Below, one piece after another: positions 16,833-28,200 of a DNA stretch of 64,000 nucleotides. Below the pieces are notes generated by a model. The model was not told the origin of the DNA. It searched no databases and was given only the letters and a program-made list of their open reading frames with translations. The position numbers and the translations under genes are program-made. Origin of the DNA: Bradyrhizobium iriomotense (GTDB lineage Bacteria; Pseudomonadota; Alphaproteobacteria; Rhizobiales; Xanthobacteraceae). How positions within the stretch are numbered: position 1 is the first letter of the stretch; every line of letters begins with the position of its first letter. The stretch covers positions 110,065 through 174,064 of the forward strand of contig NZ_JAFCJZ010000018.1 of assembly GCF_018130765.1 (NCBI RefSeq), read 5' to 3'.

Positions 16833-17783
16833 CTAGCTTGTTTTCGGCGTCTCGAACGCGGGCGTGTCTCCGATCTGATCGGGAGCCAGGCTCGGACTGC
16901 GCCTGTCAGCCGAGTTCAGCCTGAAGACGTCGCGGATGTCCTCGATCGAAGTCGAGGAATAGGACTGGATGCAGAGCGCGACCTGCTCGGGGGAAGCTGC
17001 GCGCATCATCGCTTCGATCGCCGGGCGGTCGAGGCGCGTGTCGTCCCAGTGCGACACCGCGATGCTGTCTTCCGTCACCCGATGTGCCGCAAGATGCTCC
17101 GGCGAACTGGCGACGAAGTTGCCGTAAAGCAGATACTCCGAAAACTTTTTCTTCCGGCACAGCGCCAGAGCCCAGCTCAAGCCCGTCGCCGACTTGATGG
17201 CGTCGGTCATCGCGCGCGCGGCATCCTTGTCCCAGACCAGCGCGTTGCCGACATAATCGTCGGCCGGGAACGAGCGCTGCTTGACACCGAGAAGCTGATC
17301 GACGGTGCGCAGCCACAGCACATGCAAAGGATGATCGGCGTCGATCCCCTGGCGCGTGACGAAGAGCGGCGTCTTCTCGCCGCCGGCATACTGGCCGACG
17401 TCGAATTCGCGGAAAAACAGATTGTCCGAATCCAGGATGCAGACGCGCTGCTCGGGCGCGTTGAGGACGCCGGCGATCTTCAGGATCTGCTGGATGTGCC
17501 AGCCGTGCACGGGCGACGACAGCAGCGACAGCCAGACGCGTCGTTTGCTGATGAACTGCAGCGCCGGCGGCAGCGCGAATAGCCATTTCGGCAGGTAGCG
17601 CGAGGCCGGAACGATGACGCGCTTGTCGGATGCGAATCGCTCGAACAGCGGCACATCCTCATCGTTAACGAGAACATAATGCCGCGTGTATCCCGTCAGC
17701 CAGGTGTCGATGCTCTCGCTGAGCAGCGAAAAGCGTTCGATATCCTTGGCATAGCTCGCAGTCAGCAGGGCAACGGAATGCAT
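16833..17783 (-). CDS. DUF6492-family protein, probable glycosyltransferase
   Basis: The 316-aa protein begins HSVALLTASYAKDIERFSLL, a GT-A-like start of the DUF6492 family. A likely metal-binding motif is the acidic ILDSDNLFF near residue 117. Further elements are ADDYVGNALVWDK and SWALALCRKKKFSEYLLYGNF, also typical of the family. The ATG at 17783 is preferred; a GTG at 17813 would add ten residues with no motif. It is convergent with the xylanase gene, 3 bases apart, and belongs by content to the polysaccharide group. The acceptor is unknown. Confidence 0.72.
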   Translation of the reverse strand: MHSVALLTASYAKDIERFSLLSESIDTWLTGYTRHYVLVNDEDVPLFERFASDKRVIVPASRYLPKWLFALPPALQFISKRRVWLSLLSSPVHGWHIQQILKIAGVLNAPEQRVCILDSDNLFFREFDVGQYAGGEKTPLFVTRQGIDADHPLHVLWLRTVDQLLGVKQRSFPADDYVGNALVWDKDAARAMTDAIKSATGLSWALALCRKKKFSEYLLYGNFVASSPEHLAAHRVTEDSIAVSHWDDTRLDRPAIEAMMRAASPEQVALCIQSYSSTSIEDIRDVFRLNSADRRSPSLAPDQIGDTPAFETPKTS

Positions 17784-17877
17784 GGGCGCGCTCGGATGGC
17801 GGTCAGGCCGCACTCATAGCCGCACTGCGAGATGCTGGAAACTCACAAACGGAATCAAGGTAAAATGAAACGAAGAA

Positions 17878-18672
17878 TTAGCCATCCGACGGCAGCCCCT
17901 GCTCGAGCCCGCGAAAGCGCAGCGGCGCCAGAGCGGCGGCGCGCTGCCACCAGTCGGCGACGCGGTCGTCGAGCGCGGTCACGCCGCGGCCCTGGCCGGG
18001 GAAAATCCTGATCTGCTGCACCGCCTCGGCCTCGAAGCCCCTCGCCCGCCGCGTGATCTTGATCACCGCACCTTCGCGGTCCCGCTGGGTCAGCGGCACC
18101 AGAAGCCGGCCGCGCGGACGCAGCGACTGGAGCCAGTGCGGATGCGGGTGCGAAAAGCCGGCATGCACGATGATCACGTCGGCGACTTCACCGATCAGAT
18201 CACGTCCATCACCATGGACCACCTCGACATTGGCATAGGCGTGAAGGAAACTTGCCGCGCGGGATGCCAGACGCTCGTCGCATTCGATCGCATGCACGCT
18301 GCCCTTCGGGCCGACCATCTTCGACAGGATCGCGGAGAAATAGCCTAGCCCGCAGCCGACCTGGACAACGCGGTCCTTCTCCCTGATGTCGAGCACGTCG
18401 ATGAAATGCGCCCAGAGGCTCGGCAGGCCGGTGTCGAGCTTGCGGCGCGCGTCGATCGCGACCAGCACATTGTCATAGAGATGAATGGGATCGGCGTCCG
18501 GCGTCAGCCGATAGCTGCGCGCCGCCTCGCTCTTGATGCGCCAAGGGCCTCTGGCCAGAAAATCCTCACGCGGAACGGAGGCGAGCGCGCCGAGCAGACG
18601 CTTCGAGGAAATCCGCTCGCGCCTGGCAATCAGCTCCACATAGCGCGCACGCGCGGCGGCAAGATCGCTCAT
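17878..18672 (-). CDS. Protein-L-isoaspartate O-methyltransferase-like protein
   Basis: The 264-aa protein has PCMT-family order: VPREDFLARG near residue 33, DNVLVAIDARRKLDTGLPSL (counterpart of the substrate-loop QTISQP region but altered), then SAM motif I VVQVGCGLGYFSAILS and VHAIECDERLASRA. Isoaspartyl methyltransferases repair aged proteins; the altered loop means another acceptor is possible. Its ATG overlaps the stop of the giant cyclase-ATPase gene (ATGA at 18669-18672), so it is made with that protein, an unusual pairing. Confidence 0.78.
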   Translation of the reverse strand: MSDLAAARARYVELIARRERISSKRLLGALASVPREDFLARGPWRIKSEAARSYRLTPDADPIHLYDNVLVAIDARRKLDTGLPSLWAHFIDVLDIREKDRVVQVGCGLGYFSAILSKMVGPKGSVHAIECDERLASRAASFLHAYANVEVVHGDGRDLIGEVADVIIVHAGFSHPHPHWLQSLRPRGRLLVPLTQRDREGAVIKITRRARGFEAEAVQQIRIFPGQGRGVTALDDRVADWWQRAAALAPLRFRGLEQGLPSDG

Positions 18673-21600
18673 CTCGCCGCATCGGCCTGTTCACGGACCG
18701 GCGCATCCGCATCGAGCTCGTTGACCAGCTGCATCGCCTGCTTCAGGTCCGGCGTGTAAAAACCCTCGCTGAACCTGTTGACGATCGGCACGAGCAGGAG
18801 ACGTGCGTGCTCACGCTTGCCGGCCTGGTGCGAGAGGCGCGCCAGGCTGACGGCGGTGCGAAGCTCCCAGGACAGCGCGCCCTGCTTGCGCGCGGTCTCC
18901 AGCGACAGAGCGAACAGGTCCTCGGCCTCCTGCACCGAGGCCGGGTCGCCATCCGACAGCGTGATCTCGCCTTGCAGCCGATAGACCTCGGCGAGATAGG
19001 AATGATCGCCGGTCCGCCGCGCGGTCGCGAGCGCGCCGTCGAGCGCGCGCAGGGCAGCTTCGCGCATCCCGACCTTGGCATAGGCTTCAGCCAGCAGGCA
19101 ACGGAACCAGCAGCCGGCGAGCCAGGAATCCATCGCCTCGTATTCGTCGAGGCCGAAGCGCATCTGGCTGAGACCTTCGTCGGCGTCGCCGAGCTGCGTC
19201 AGTGCCCATCCGCGCAGGATCGCGGCCTGCTGCTTCCAGTGCAGGAAACCGTGTTCGGTGGCGATGATCATGGCGCGGTTGGCGTGGTCGCGCGTGCCCT
19301 CGACGTCGCGCAAATGCTGGCAGAGATACGCGCCGAACACCAGCGCGAAGGCGAGCGTGAAGGGATGGCGGATCTTCTCGGCATTGGCGATCGCCTGCTC
19401 GCTGTGCTGGCGCGCCGCGTCGGGCCGGCCGAGGAACCAGAGCAGGTAGCCGAGATAGGACAGCGAGACGACGCCGGGATCGGTGCCGTGCCGCTCCATC
19501 AGATCGGAATGCAGATCGGGGCTGTAGAGGTTGATGCAGCGATGCAGATGATGCTGCGCGGCCGCAAAGCGGCCGCGATAGAGCATGGTCATCGCGATCG
19601 AACGGTGCGCCTCGATCAGGTAGCCGGTCTGCTGCGCCGGCAGCGACCGTTCGTTCAGCCGCTGGCGCTTGGCGAATTTCAACAGCTCGACGCTGAGATC
19701 GTGCGCGCGGGTGAGGTCGGCGCGAATGAAATGGCACACCCAGAGGCCGCGGGTGGCGGCGAAGGCCTTCTCGTCGTCGTCGAGCTGCTGGCCGAGCTCG
19801 AGCGCGCGGATGTAGTTCTCCTCGACCTCCTGCACCGCATAGCCCTTGGCGGCGATCAGCGCGTTGCCGAGCGCGATGCGCAGCTCGAGCTCCATCTCGT
19901 CGGCGCCCTGCATGCGCGCATTGGCCTGCACGACGCTCAAGCCGCGGCGCAGATGGCCGATCGCCTCCAGATTGGCGCCGCTCCTGGCCGCCTGCTTGCC
20001 GGCCTTGAGCCAGAAGCTGGCGGCGCCCTCGCTCTGGCCTGACTCGGTGAGGTGATGGGCCAGCAGCTCCGGCTCGCGATCGGTCTTCTCCGGATACATC
20101 TCGCCAAGCACCTGCGCGATGCGCGCATGCAGCTTGCGGCGCTCGCTGTGCAAGAGGCTCGCATGCGCGGCGTTCTGGATCATCACGTGCTTGAACGAGT
20201 AGAGCGCATCCGGCGGATGGCCGCGCCGCATGACCAGCCCGGCCTCCTCCAGATGGTTGAGCGCGGCCTCGATCTGCTCCGCCGGCGTGTTGGCGACGGC
20301 CTGGAGCGTCTCGTAGGAGAACTCGCGACCGATGGTCGCGCCGATCTGCGCGATCCGCTTGAACGGGCCCATCCGGTCGAGCCGCGCCATCAGCGAGTCC
20401 GTCAGCGTCGCCGGGATCGCCAGTTGCCGCCACGGGCCCGACAGCACGTAGCGCCCGTGCCGCTCGGTCAGGAGGTTGGATTCCAGAACGGTCTTGGTGA
20501 GCTCTTCCAGGAACAGCGGCACGCCGTCGGTCTTGACGATGATCTCCTCGACGACCTCCTTGGGCAGCTCCCGTCCGGCGACACGCTCAACCAGCGTCGT
20601 GCGCAGCTGCCGGCTCAGGCGGTTGAGCACCAGGGTGGTGATATGCGAATGCGCGTTCCAGCTCGGCTGGAATTCGGAGCGCGCGGTGATGATGACCAGG
20701 ATCGGCCGGTTCTGCACCTGGTCGACGAGCAGGTCGATCACCTCACGGGAGGTCGGGTCGATCCAATGCAGATCCTCGAACGCGATCACCAGCGGCATCT
20801 CGCGCGCGAGGCCGAGGAAGTGATTGACCAGCGCCGCGACGGTCGCATCCTTCTGCTGCTGCGGCGACAGATCGAGCCGCGGGTAGCGGTCTCCCGTCGG
20901 TATCGACAGCAGCGCGGCAAACAGCGGCGTGACCTGCTCGATGTCGCCATGCGCGGCGGCGATCGCGGTCTCCAGGCTCGCCAGCGTCAGCGCGGAGGTA
21001 TCCTCGCGGTCGAGGCCGAGGGAGAATTTGAGCTGCTCGGCGAACGGATAGAATGCGGTCGAGGTGTAGTAGGGCGAGCACTGGAACGAGACCTGCCCGT
21101 GCCGGTCGCCCGATATCCGCTCGAAGATTTCCTGGATGATGCGCGACTTGCCGATGCCGGGCTCGCCGAACTTGACCACCACCTGGCCGTCGCCGTCCTT
21201 GGCCTGCTGCCAGCGGCCCATCAACAGTGCAATCTCCTCCTCGCGGTTGACGAGCGGCGTCAGCCGCGCGCCCATCGCCGCGGCGAAGCGGGTCTCCACC
21301 CGCGTGGCGCGCACCACGTGCCAGGCCTGCGCCTTCTCCGAGATGCCCTTCAGCGCATGGACACCGAGATTGCGGTAGTCGAACTTGCCCTTCAGCAGCG
21401 ACTGCGTCGAGGCGGAGATCACGACGCCGTTGGGCGGCGCCAGGGCCTGCAGACGCGCGGCGAGATTGACGGTTTCACCGACCGCGGAGTCGCGCTCTTC
21501 GGTGCCCTGCCCGACGAGGTCGCCGACCACGACGAGGCCGGTCGCAATGCCGATGCGGACAGCGGGCGAATGGCTGAGCGCGCCGCGCGGCTCGATCGCG

Positions 21601-22139
21601 CGCGCGGTCGACAGCACCCGCACGATCTCGAGCCCCGCACGCACCGCACGCTCGGCGTCGTCCTCATGCGCGGTCGGATAGCCGAAATAGACGAGGATGC
21701 CGTCACCGACGAAACGAGCGGCAAAGCCCTCGTAATGCTTGACCACGCGGACGCAGGTTTCGCGGAAGCTCGCGATCATGTCGCGCACGTCTTCCGGATC
21801 GAACTGCACCGAAAGCGAGGTGGAATCGACCATGTCGCAGAACATGGTGGTGAGCTGGCGCCGTTCGGCCCCGACCTCCGCCCGGGCCTGCGGGCGTGCC
21901 GGCGCGGCCGGCGGCTCCGCCGTTTCAGCCCGGAACAGCGCCGCCATCGCCCGCTGGAGCCGCTTGCGATCGCCAAGCGGCAATCCGAGCTCGACCAGAT
22001 CGGATTCGGTGAGATCCCCCAGGACGTCGAGATCGAGGCGGTGCTGTGCAAAAAGATCGGAGTAGTGGCCGAGCCCGACGCCCTCGAGCCAGCGCTTCAG
22101 CCCGCCTTCCGTTGCCGTGCCCGGCTCATTCTCCAGCAT
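18669..22139 (-). CDS. SAM domain, class III nucleotidyl cyclase, AAA ATPase and TPR multidomain protein
   Basis: The 1156-aa cytoplasmic protein has four parts. A SAM-like domain (about 13-70) includes LKRWLEGVGLGHYSDLF. A cyclase domain (about 95-265) has metal-binding Asp residues in FCDMVDSTS and FVGDGILVYFGYP. A STAND/AAA_16 ATPase (about 300-560) has Walker A GEPGIGKS and Walker B LVIAFEDLHWID. A long TPR-rich C-terminus (about 690-1130) completes it. Proteins of this build are widespread in Bradyrhizobium and other rhizobia; their second messenger output and trigger are mostly unknown. It is divergent from the NRPS gene across 136 bases and coupled to the methyltransferase gene downstream. 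Confidence 0.9.
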   Translation of the reverse strand: MLENEPGTATEGGLKRWLEGVGLGHYSDLFAQHRLDLDVLGDLTESDLVELGLPLGDRKRLQRAMAALFRAETAEPPAAPARPQARAEVGAERRQLTTMFCDMVDSTSLSVQFDPEDVRDMIASFRETCVRVVKHYEGFAARFVGDGILVYFGYPTAHEDDAERAVRAGLEIVRVLSTARAIEPRGALSHSPAVRIGIATGLVVVGDLVGQGTEERDSAVGETVNLAARLQALAPPNGVVISASTQSLLKGKFDYRNLGVHALKGISEKAQAWHVVRATRVETRFAAAMGARLTPLVNREEEIALLMGRWQQAKDGDGQVVVKFGEPGIGKSRIIQEIFERISGDRHGQVSFQCSPYYTSTAFYPFAEQLKFSLGLDREDTSALTLASLETAIAAAHGDIEQVTPLFAALLSIPTGDRYPRLDLSPQQQKDATVAALVNHFLGLAREMPLVIAFEDLHWIDPTSREVIDLLVDQVQNRPILVIITARSEFQPSWNAHSHITTLVLNRLSRQLRTTLVERVAGRELPKEVVEEIIVKTDGVPLFLEELTKTVLESNLLTERHGRYVLSGPWRQLAIPATLTDSLMARLDRMGPFKRIAQIGATIGREFSYETLQAVANTPAEQIEAALNHLEEAGLVMRRGHPPDALYSFKHVMIQNAAHASLLHSERRKLHARIAQVLGEMYPEKTDREPELLAHHLTESGQSEGAASFWLKAGKQAARSGANLEAIGHLRRGLSVVQANARMQGADEMELELRIALGNALIAAKGYAVQEVEENYIRALELGQQLDDDEKAFAATRGLWVCHFIRADLTRAHDLSVELLKFAKRQRLNERSLPAQQTGYLIEAHRSIAMTMLYRGRFAAAQHHLHRCINLYSPDLHSDLMERHGTDPGVVSLSYLGYLLWFLGRPDAARQHSEQAIANAEKIRHPFTLAFALVFGAYLCQHLRDVEGTRDHANRAMIIATEHGFLHWKQQAAILRGWALTQLGDADEGLSQMRFGLDEYEAMDSWLAGCWFRCLLAEAYAKVGMREAALRALDGALATARRTGDHSYLAEVYRLQGEITLSDGDPASVQEAEDLFALSLETARKQGALSWELRTAVSLARLSHQAGKREHARLLLVPIVNRFSEGFYTPDLKQAMQLVNELDADAPVREQADAAR

Positions 22140-22275
22140 GGTGATTCTGCCCGACCTTCACTCCGTCGAAGGGCTTTGGGACCCCTCAACCACAGATTTC
22201 GGGCCCCGAACTTCACCTCAGACTGGACGCGTTCCCTAACTCTTGGGAAGAATAGCCCAATCAGATCAAAAGGGA

Positions 22276-25200
22276 ATGGCATTGTCGGACATTGCATCCG
22301 GAGCGGGATCGGTCGGCGCGAGCCTGGAAACGAAGACATTTTCCCATATCGGCGGCCTTCTCGACTTCTACGCCTGCAGGAGTCCTGCGGCGCCCGCGAT
22401 CCTCGCCCCTGGCCGGCCGGCCCTCACCTACGGCGCGCTAGGCGAGCGGACGCAGGATCTCGTGCGCACGCTGCGCGGGCTCGGCATCGCGCCTGCGGAC
22501 AGGATTGCCGTTGCGCTGCCGCGCGGCGCCGACAGCGCGCTGGCGCTGATCGCGGTCGCCTCAAGCTGCGCCTGCATCCCCGTCAATCCCGACCTGACCG
22601 CGGACGAGCTGCAACGCTATTTCAGCGAATTGAAGCTGACGGCACTCGTCACCCGCGCCGACATGAACTCACCGAGCCGTGATGTCGCCAAGGCGCTCGG
22701 TGTCGCGGTGATCGATTTCGTGCCGGGGCCGAAAGACGATCTCGGCGGTTGCACCTTCATCGGCCCGACCGTCGGGCCGGCGAGCGCGAGCGGCGCCTCG
22801 CGTGGCGACGACGATGCCTTCATCCTGCTGACGTCGGGCACGGCAGCGCGGCCGAAGATGGTGCCGCTGACGCATCGCAACGTGTGCCTCTCTGCCTATA
22901 ATGCCGGCCGCGTGCTGTCGCTCACGTCCCATGATCGCCTGCTCAACGTCCTGCCGCTGTTTCACGCCCATGGCTTGATCTCCGGCCTTCTGACCGCGCT
23001 CGCCGCCGGCTCCAGCGTGGTCTGCACCGACGGCTTCGACGCCTTGTCCTTCTTCAGCTGGATGCGGGAGCTGCAACCGACCTGGTACACGGCGGTGCCG
23101 ACCATCCATCGCGCGCTGCTGACGGCGGCGGAATCCGACCCTAGCCGCGTCCGGGCCTCGTCGCTGCGCGTGATCCGCTCGGCCTCGGCCTCGCTCGCGC
23201 CCGCGATCCTTTCCGGACTGGAGGCGACGTTCGGCGTTCCCGTGCTCGAGACCTACGGCATGACGGAGGCGGCCTCGCAAATCGCGGCCAATCCGTTCGA
23301 GCTGCGCAAGATCGGATCGGTCGGCCGCGCCGCGGGGCCCGAGATCGCGATCATGGACGAGACGGGTCGTACGCTCGCGAGCGGCGAGCACGGCGAGATC
23401 GTGCTGCGCGGAGCGAACATGACGCGCGGCTACTATAATGACGAGGCGGCGACGCAGGCCGCCTTCCGCGATGGCTGGTTCCGGACCGGCGATCTCGGCT
23501 ATCTCGATGCCGACGGCTATCTCTTCATCGTCGGCCGCATCAAGGACGTGATCAACCGCGGCGGACAGAAGGTCTCGCCGCTCGAGGTGGAGGACGTGTT
23601 GCTCGGCCATCCGGCGGTGCTGGAGGCCGGCGTGTTCGCCGTTCCGCACCCGAAGCTCGGCGAGAACGTCGCTGCCGTCGTGGTGTTGCGGCCGAATTCC
23701 GAGGCGAATTCGGACCAGCTGCGCCAGTTCGCGCGAAAGCGTCTTGCGGCGTACAAGGTGCCGAGCCTGATCCGCAGCGTGGCCGCGCTGCCGAAGGGCG
23801 CCAGCGGCAAGGTCAAGCGTAACGCGCTCGCCGGGTTGATCGCGGAGCCGGCGGATGCCGGCGAGACGCGCCTGCCGCGCAATGCGCTGGAGACGCAGCT
23901 CGCGGAGATTTGGGCCAGCTTGCTGGAGCTGCCGCAGGTCGGCATCGACCAGGACGTCTTCGCGCTCGGCGCGGACTCGCTCGCGGTGACGCAGATGCGC
24001 TCGCGCCTGCGCGAACGCTTCAACGTCGACTTCTCCTTCGAGGACATTTTTGATTGCGCCACGGTCTCGGCGCTTGCGGCCCGGCTGGAGACCGCAGCAA
24101 GCCATCGCGACGCGGCGTTGCCGGCGTGGCGCCAGGCGGCGGCAGCGGACGCGCCGCTGTCGTTCCAGCAGCAGCGGATGTATCTGCTCTCGCGGCTCGA
24201 CCCCACCCGCTACAATTACAATGTCGTCGAAGTCGCACTGCTCAAGGGCCCGGTCGACGTCGCCGCACTCTCCGCGAGCCTCGCCGCGATCTGCGCGCGT
24301 CACGAAGCGCTGCGCTCGGTCTTCATCGAACGGCAGGGCGAGCCGGCGCAGCGCGTGCTGCAATCCCCGCCGCGGTTCGAGCTGATCAAGCTCAAGCCCT
24401 GCGCCGCGGACAAGCGGGTGGCAAACATCCGGAGCGAGGCGCTCGAGCTTGCGCAATACAAGTTCGATCTGGCGCACGAGCCGCCGCTGAAGGTGACGCT
24501 GCTATCGTTCGACAAATCCAGCCACGCGCTGGTCGTCAACGTGCATCACCTCGTCACCGACGGCTGGTCGCAGCGGTTGTTCTGGGAGGAGCTCGCCGCC
24601 CACTATGCCGCGGCACACAAGAAGGACGTGGCGGCGCTGCCCTCACCCACCTTCCAGTATCGCGACTTCGCACTCTGGCAGCAGGGCTGGGCGCAGACGC
24701 CGGCGGCGAAGGAGCAGCTCGATTACTGGCGGGCGCAGCTCGACGGCGTCACCACGCTGCCGCTGCGGACCGACCGACCGCGGCCGGAGGTCTGGAGCGG
24801 TCATGGCGCCCGTCACTATTTCGAGTTCGCAAGGACGCTCTCGGGCGACATCCGTGCGCTGAGCCAGGCCCAGGGCGTCACGCCCTTCATGACCCTGCTC
24901 GCGGCCTTCCAGTGCCTCTTGTTCCGCCACACCTCGCACGAGGACGTCGCGACGGGATCGCTGATCGCCAATCGCAACCAGATCGAGAGCGAGCGGCTGA
25001 TCGGGCTGTTCGCCAACACCCTGATCCTGCGCAACGATTTTGGCGGCGATCCGAGCTTCGGCGAGATGTTGCGCCGCGTGCGGCAGGTCACGCTCGATGC
25101 CTACCGCAACCAGGATCTTGCGATCGAGGAGGTGCTGCGCGCGCTGCAGGTCGCGCGAAGGACGGACGGCAATCCGCTGTTTCGGATCATGTTCATCCTG

Positions 25201-28200
25201 CAGAACGCCTCGATCGAGGCGGCGCGCTTCCCCGGCCTGTCGACGCGGCGGCTGGAGGTGGACCCGAAGGTGGCGCGCTTCGACATCACGCTCGAGCTCG
25301 TCGAGGCCGACGGCCGATTTACCGGCTTCTTCGAATACGCCACCGATCTGTTCGACGCGGCAACGATCGAAGGCATAGCCGCGCAGTTCAAGACCCTGCT
25401 CAAGGCCGTCATCACAGATCCGGAACAGCGCATCTCGCGCCTGCCGCTGCTGACCGAGGCCGAACGCCGGCAGCTGCTGGCGAAAGGGCATGGCGTGCCG
25501 GCCAACTTCACCACGCGCGGCAATCTCTGCGAACGTTTCGAGCGGCAAGCGAAGAAGACGCCGAACGCGATCGCGGTGTCGGACGGAAACGCATCCCTGA
25601 ACTATCGCGAGCTGGCGCGCCGCAGCCAGGCGATCGCACGCTGGCTCCTGCGCGAGGGCGTCGGGCCCGAGACGGTGGTCGCCTTGCTCGCCGAGCGCAG
25701 CCCCGACCTGCTCGCCGCGATGATCGCGGTACAGCGCGCGGGCGCGGCCTTCCTGAACCTCGATCCGGACCAGCCGACCGCACGACTGGCGACCATCCTC
25801 GGATCGAGCTGCGCCCGCGTGCTGCTGACCGGGCGTGCCCAATCGACCATGGTCGAGGCGCTGCTCGAGCCGCTGGTCGAGCGCATCCAGGTGGCCGAGC
25901 TCGACGACATCATCGCGCCAGGGGCGACCAAGCCGGCCCGCGCCGCGCGGCGCGCAGCCTCAAGCCTTGCCTATCTCATCTATACGTCCGGCTCCTCCGG
26001 CGCGCCGAAGGGCGTCATGATCGAGCAGCGCGGCCTGTCGAACCATCTGGCGTCGCTGATTGCCGAGCTGAAGCTGTCGCCCAAGGACGTGATCGCGCAG
26101 ACCGCGCCGCAGAGTTTTGTCATTTCGGTCTGGCAGTTCCTCGCAGGCCCCATGGTCGGCGCACGCGTCCACATCTGTGGTCAAGCGATCGTGCAGGACC
26201 CGATCCTGCTCGCGCGGGAGATCGAGCGCGAGCATATCACCGTGCTCGAGATCGTCCCGTCGCTGCTCCGCGTGATCCTCGATCGCATGGACGAAGCCCC
26301 CATCCAGCGTGCCTTCGCGAAGTTGCGGCTCCTGATCTCGACCGGCGAGCCGCTGCCGGTCGATCTCTGCCGCGACTGGTTCGCCCGCTGCCCGAAAGTG
26401 CCGCTGATCAACGCCTATGGGGCGTCGGAATGTTCCGACGACGTGTCGCTGCATCGTCTGACCAAGGCGCCGGCGATCGCGACAGGCAACGTTCCGATCG
26501 GCGCGCCGCTGCCGAACACCCAGCTCTACGTGCTCGACGCCGACCTCCAGCCGCAGCCGGTCGGCGTGACCGGCGAGCTCTGCATCGGCGGCGCCGGAAT
26601 CGGCCGCTTCTATGTCAACGATCCCGCGCAGAGCCGGCAGCGTTTCCTGCCCGATCCGTTTTCACGCCAGGCCGGCGGCCGCCTCTACCGCACCGGCGAC
26701 CTCGCCCGCCGCCGCACCGACGGCACGATCGAATGCCTCGGCCGCGCCGACCATCAGGTCAAGGTCCGCGGCTACCGCATCGAGCTCAAGGAGATCGAGA
26801 ACGCGCTTGCCGACCATCCGAGCGTGCGCGCCGGCATCGTCGAGCCGCGCCGCGAAGCCGGCGGCGATGTCAGGCTGATCGCCCATATCGTCGCCAAGCC
26901 CGGCAGCCGGGTCAGCGCCAGCGAACTGCGCGACTTCCTGAAGGGCCGGCTACCCGGCCATGCCATTCCGTCCGCCTTTTTGTTCCTGGACCGGGTGCCG
27001 CTCAATGCCCATGGCAAGATCGATCGCGCCGCGCTGCTGGCGCCCGCACAACAGGAAGCCGCTATGCCGGACGCGGCCGTGCCGGCGCGGCGTTTCACCG
27101 AAAAGGTGCTCTCCGACATCTGGATCGACCTGCTGAAGGTCGAGAGCCTCGGAGTGACAGACAATTTCTTCGATCTCGGCGGCCATTCGCTGCTGGCCGG
27201 CCAGGCGATGGCACGCGTCGCCCGTGCGCTCGGCGTGTCGCTGCCGATCAAGACCATCTTCGAGGCGCCGACGGTCGAAGAGCTTGCCCGTCGGGTCGAC
27301 GAGGCCGTGGCAGCGAAACCGCACAAGCCTGCTGCAAGCGTGTCGCGGCTGATCGAGAGCGGACCGCCGACACTCTCGGTCGCGCAGGACCAGATGATTC
27401 GCATCGAGCGGAACCTGCCGGGCCTGCCGCTGTTCAACCTGCCCTTTGCCTTCCGTCTCCAGGGCCCGCTCGATCCGGCCATCCTCGCGCAAGCCTTCGG
27501 CGACATCGTGCGCCGCCACGAATCGCTGCGGACCGGTTTCGGCTGGAACGGCGAAGAGCCCGTCAGCCGCATCGCCACCCCCAGCGAGCTCGGCCCCGTG
27601 CTCACCGTCGAGGTCATTGGCGACGGGCAGCCGCACAACAACAAGCGGCGCAAGGCGCTCGAACTCAGGAAGATCGATCTGCTGGTCGAGCAGGAAGCCT
27701 ATACCCCGTTCGACACCGCGCGGCCGCCGCTGCTGCGGGCGCGGCTGTTACGGCTCCATGCCGACGATCACGTGCTGCTGCTGACGCTGCATCATGCCAT
27801 TGCCGACGGCTGGTCGATCGGCGTGCTGTTCGAGGAATTGTCCGGCCGCTATGCGGCGCTGGCCGGGCGCCCCGCGGCGCCGCTGCCCAAACCGCCGCCG
27901 GCCTTTTCGGACGTCGCGCGCTGGCAGCGCTGGTGGTGCGGCACGGATGCCGCCCGTCGCCAGGCCGCCGACTGGACGGAGAATTTGCGCGGCGCGGCTG
28001 CGGTCTTCGAGGGCGAGGCAAGCCCCGGCGCGTCCACCGGACACCATCCGCTCGGGCTCGAGCCCGATCTGATCGCGCGACTCACGACGTTCGCCAGTCA
28101 GCACAACGGCACGCTGTTCATGTGCCTGCTGACCGGCCTGAAGGCCCTGCTGCTGGCGCGGACCGGCCGCACCGACATCTCGGTCGCCACCGCCATGGCC

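Noticed and set aside
20052..22682. An 876-codon + strand frame opposite the cyclase-ATPase gene
   Set aside because: It lies antisense to a protein with clear cyclase, Walker and TPR motifs; its own translation is Arg/Leu/Asp-rich with no domain. High GC makes long antisense frames common.
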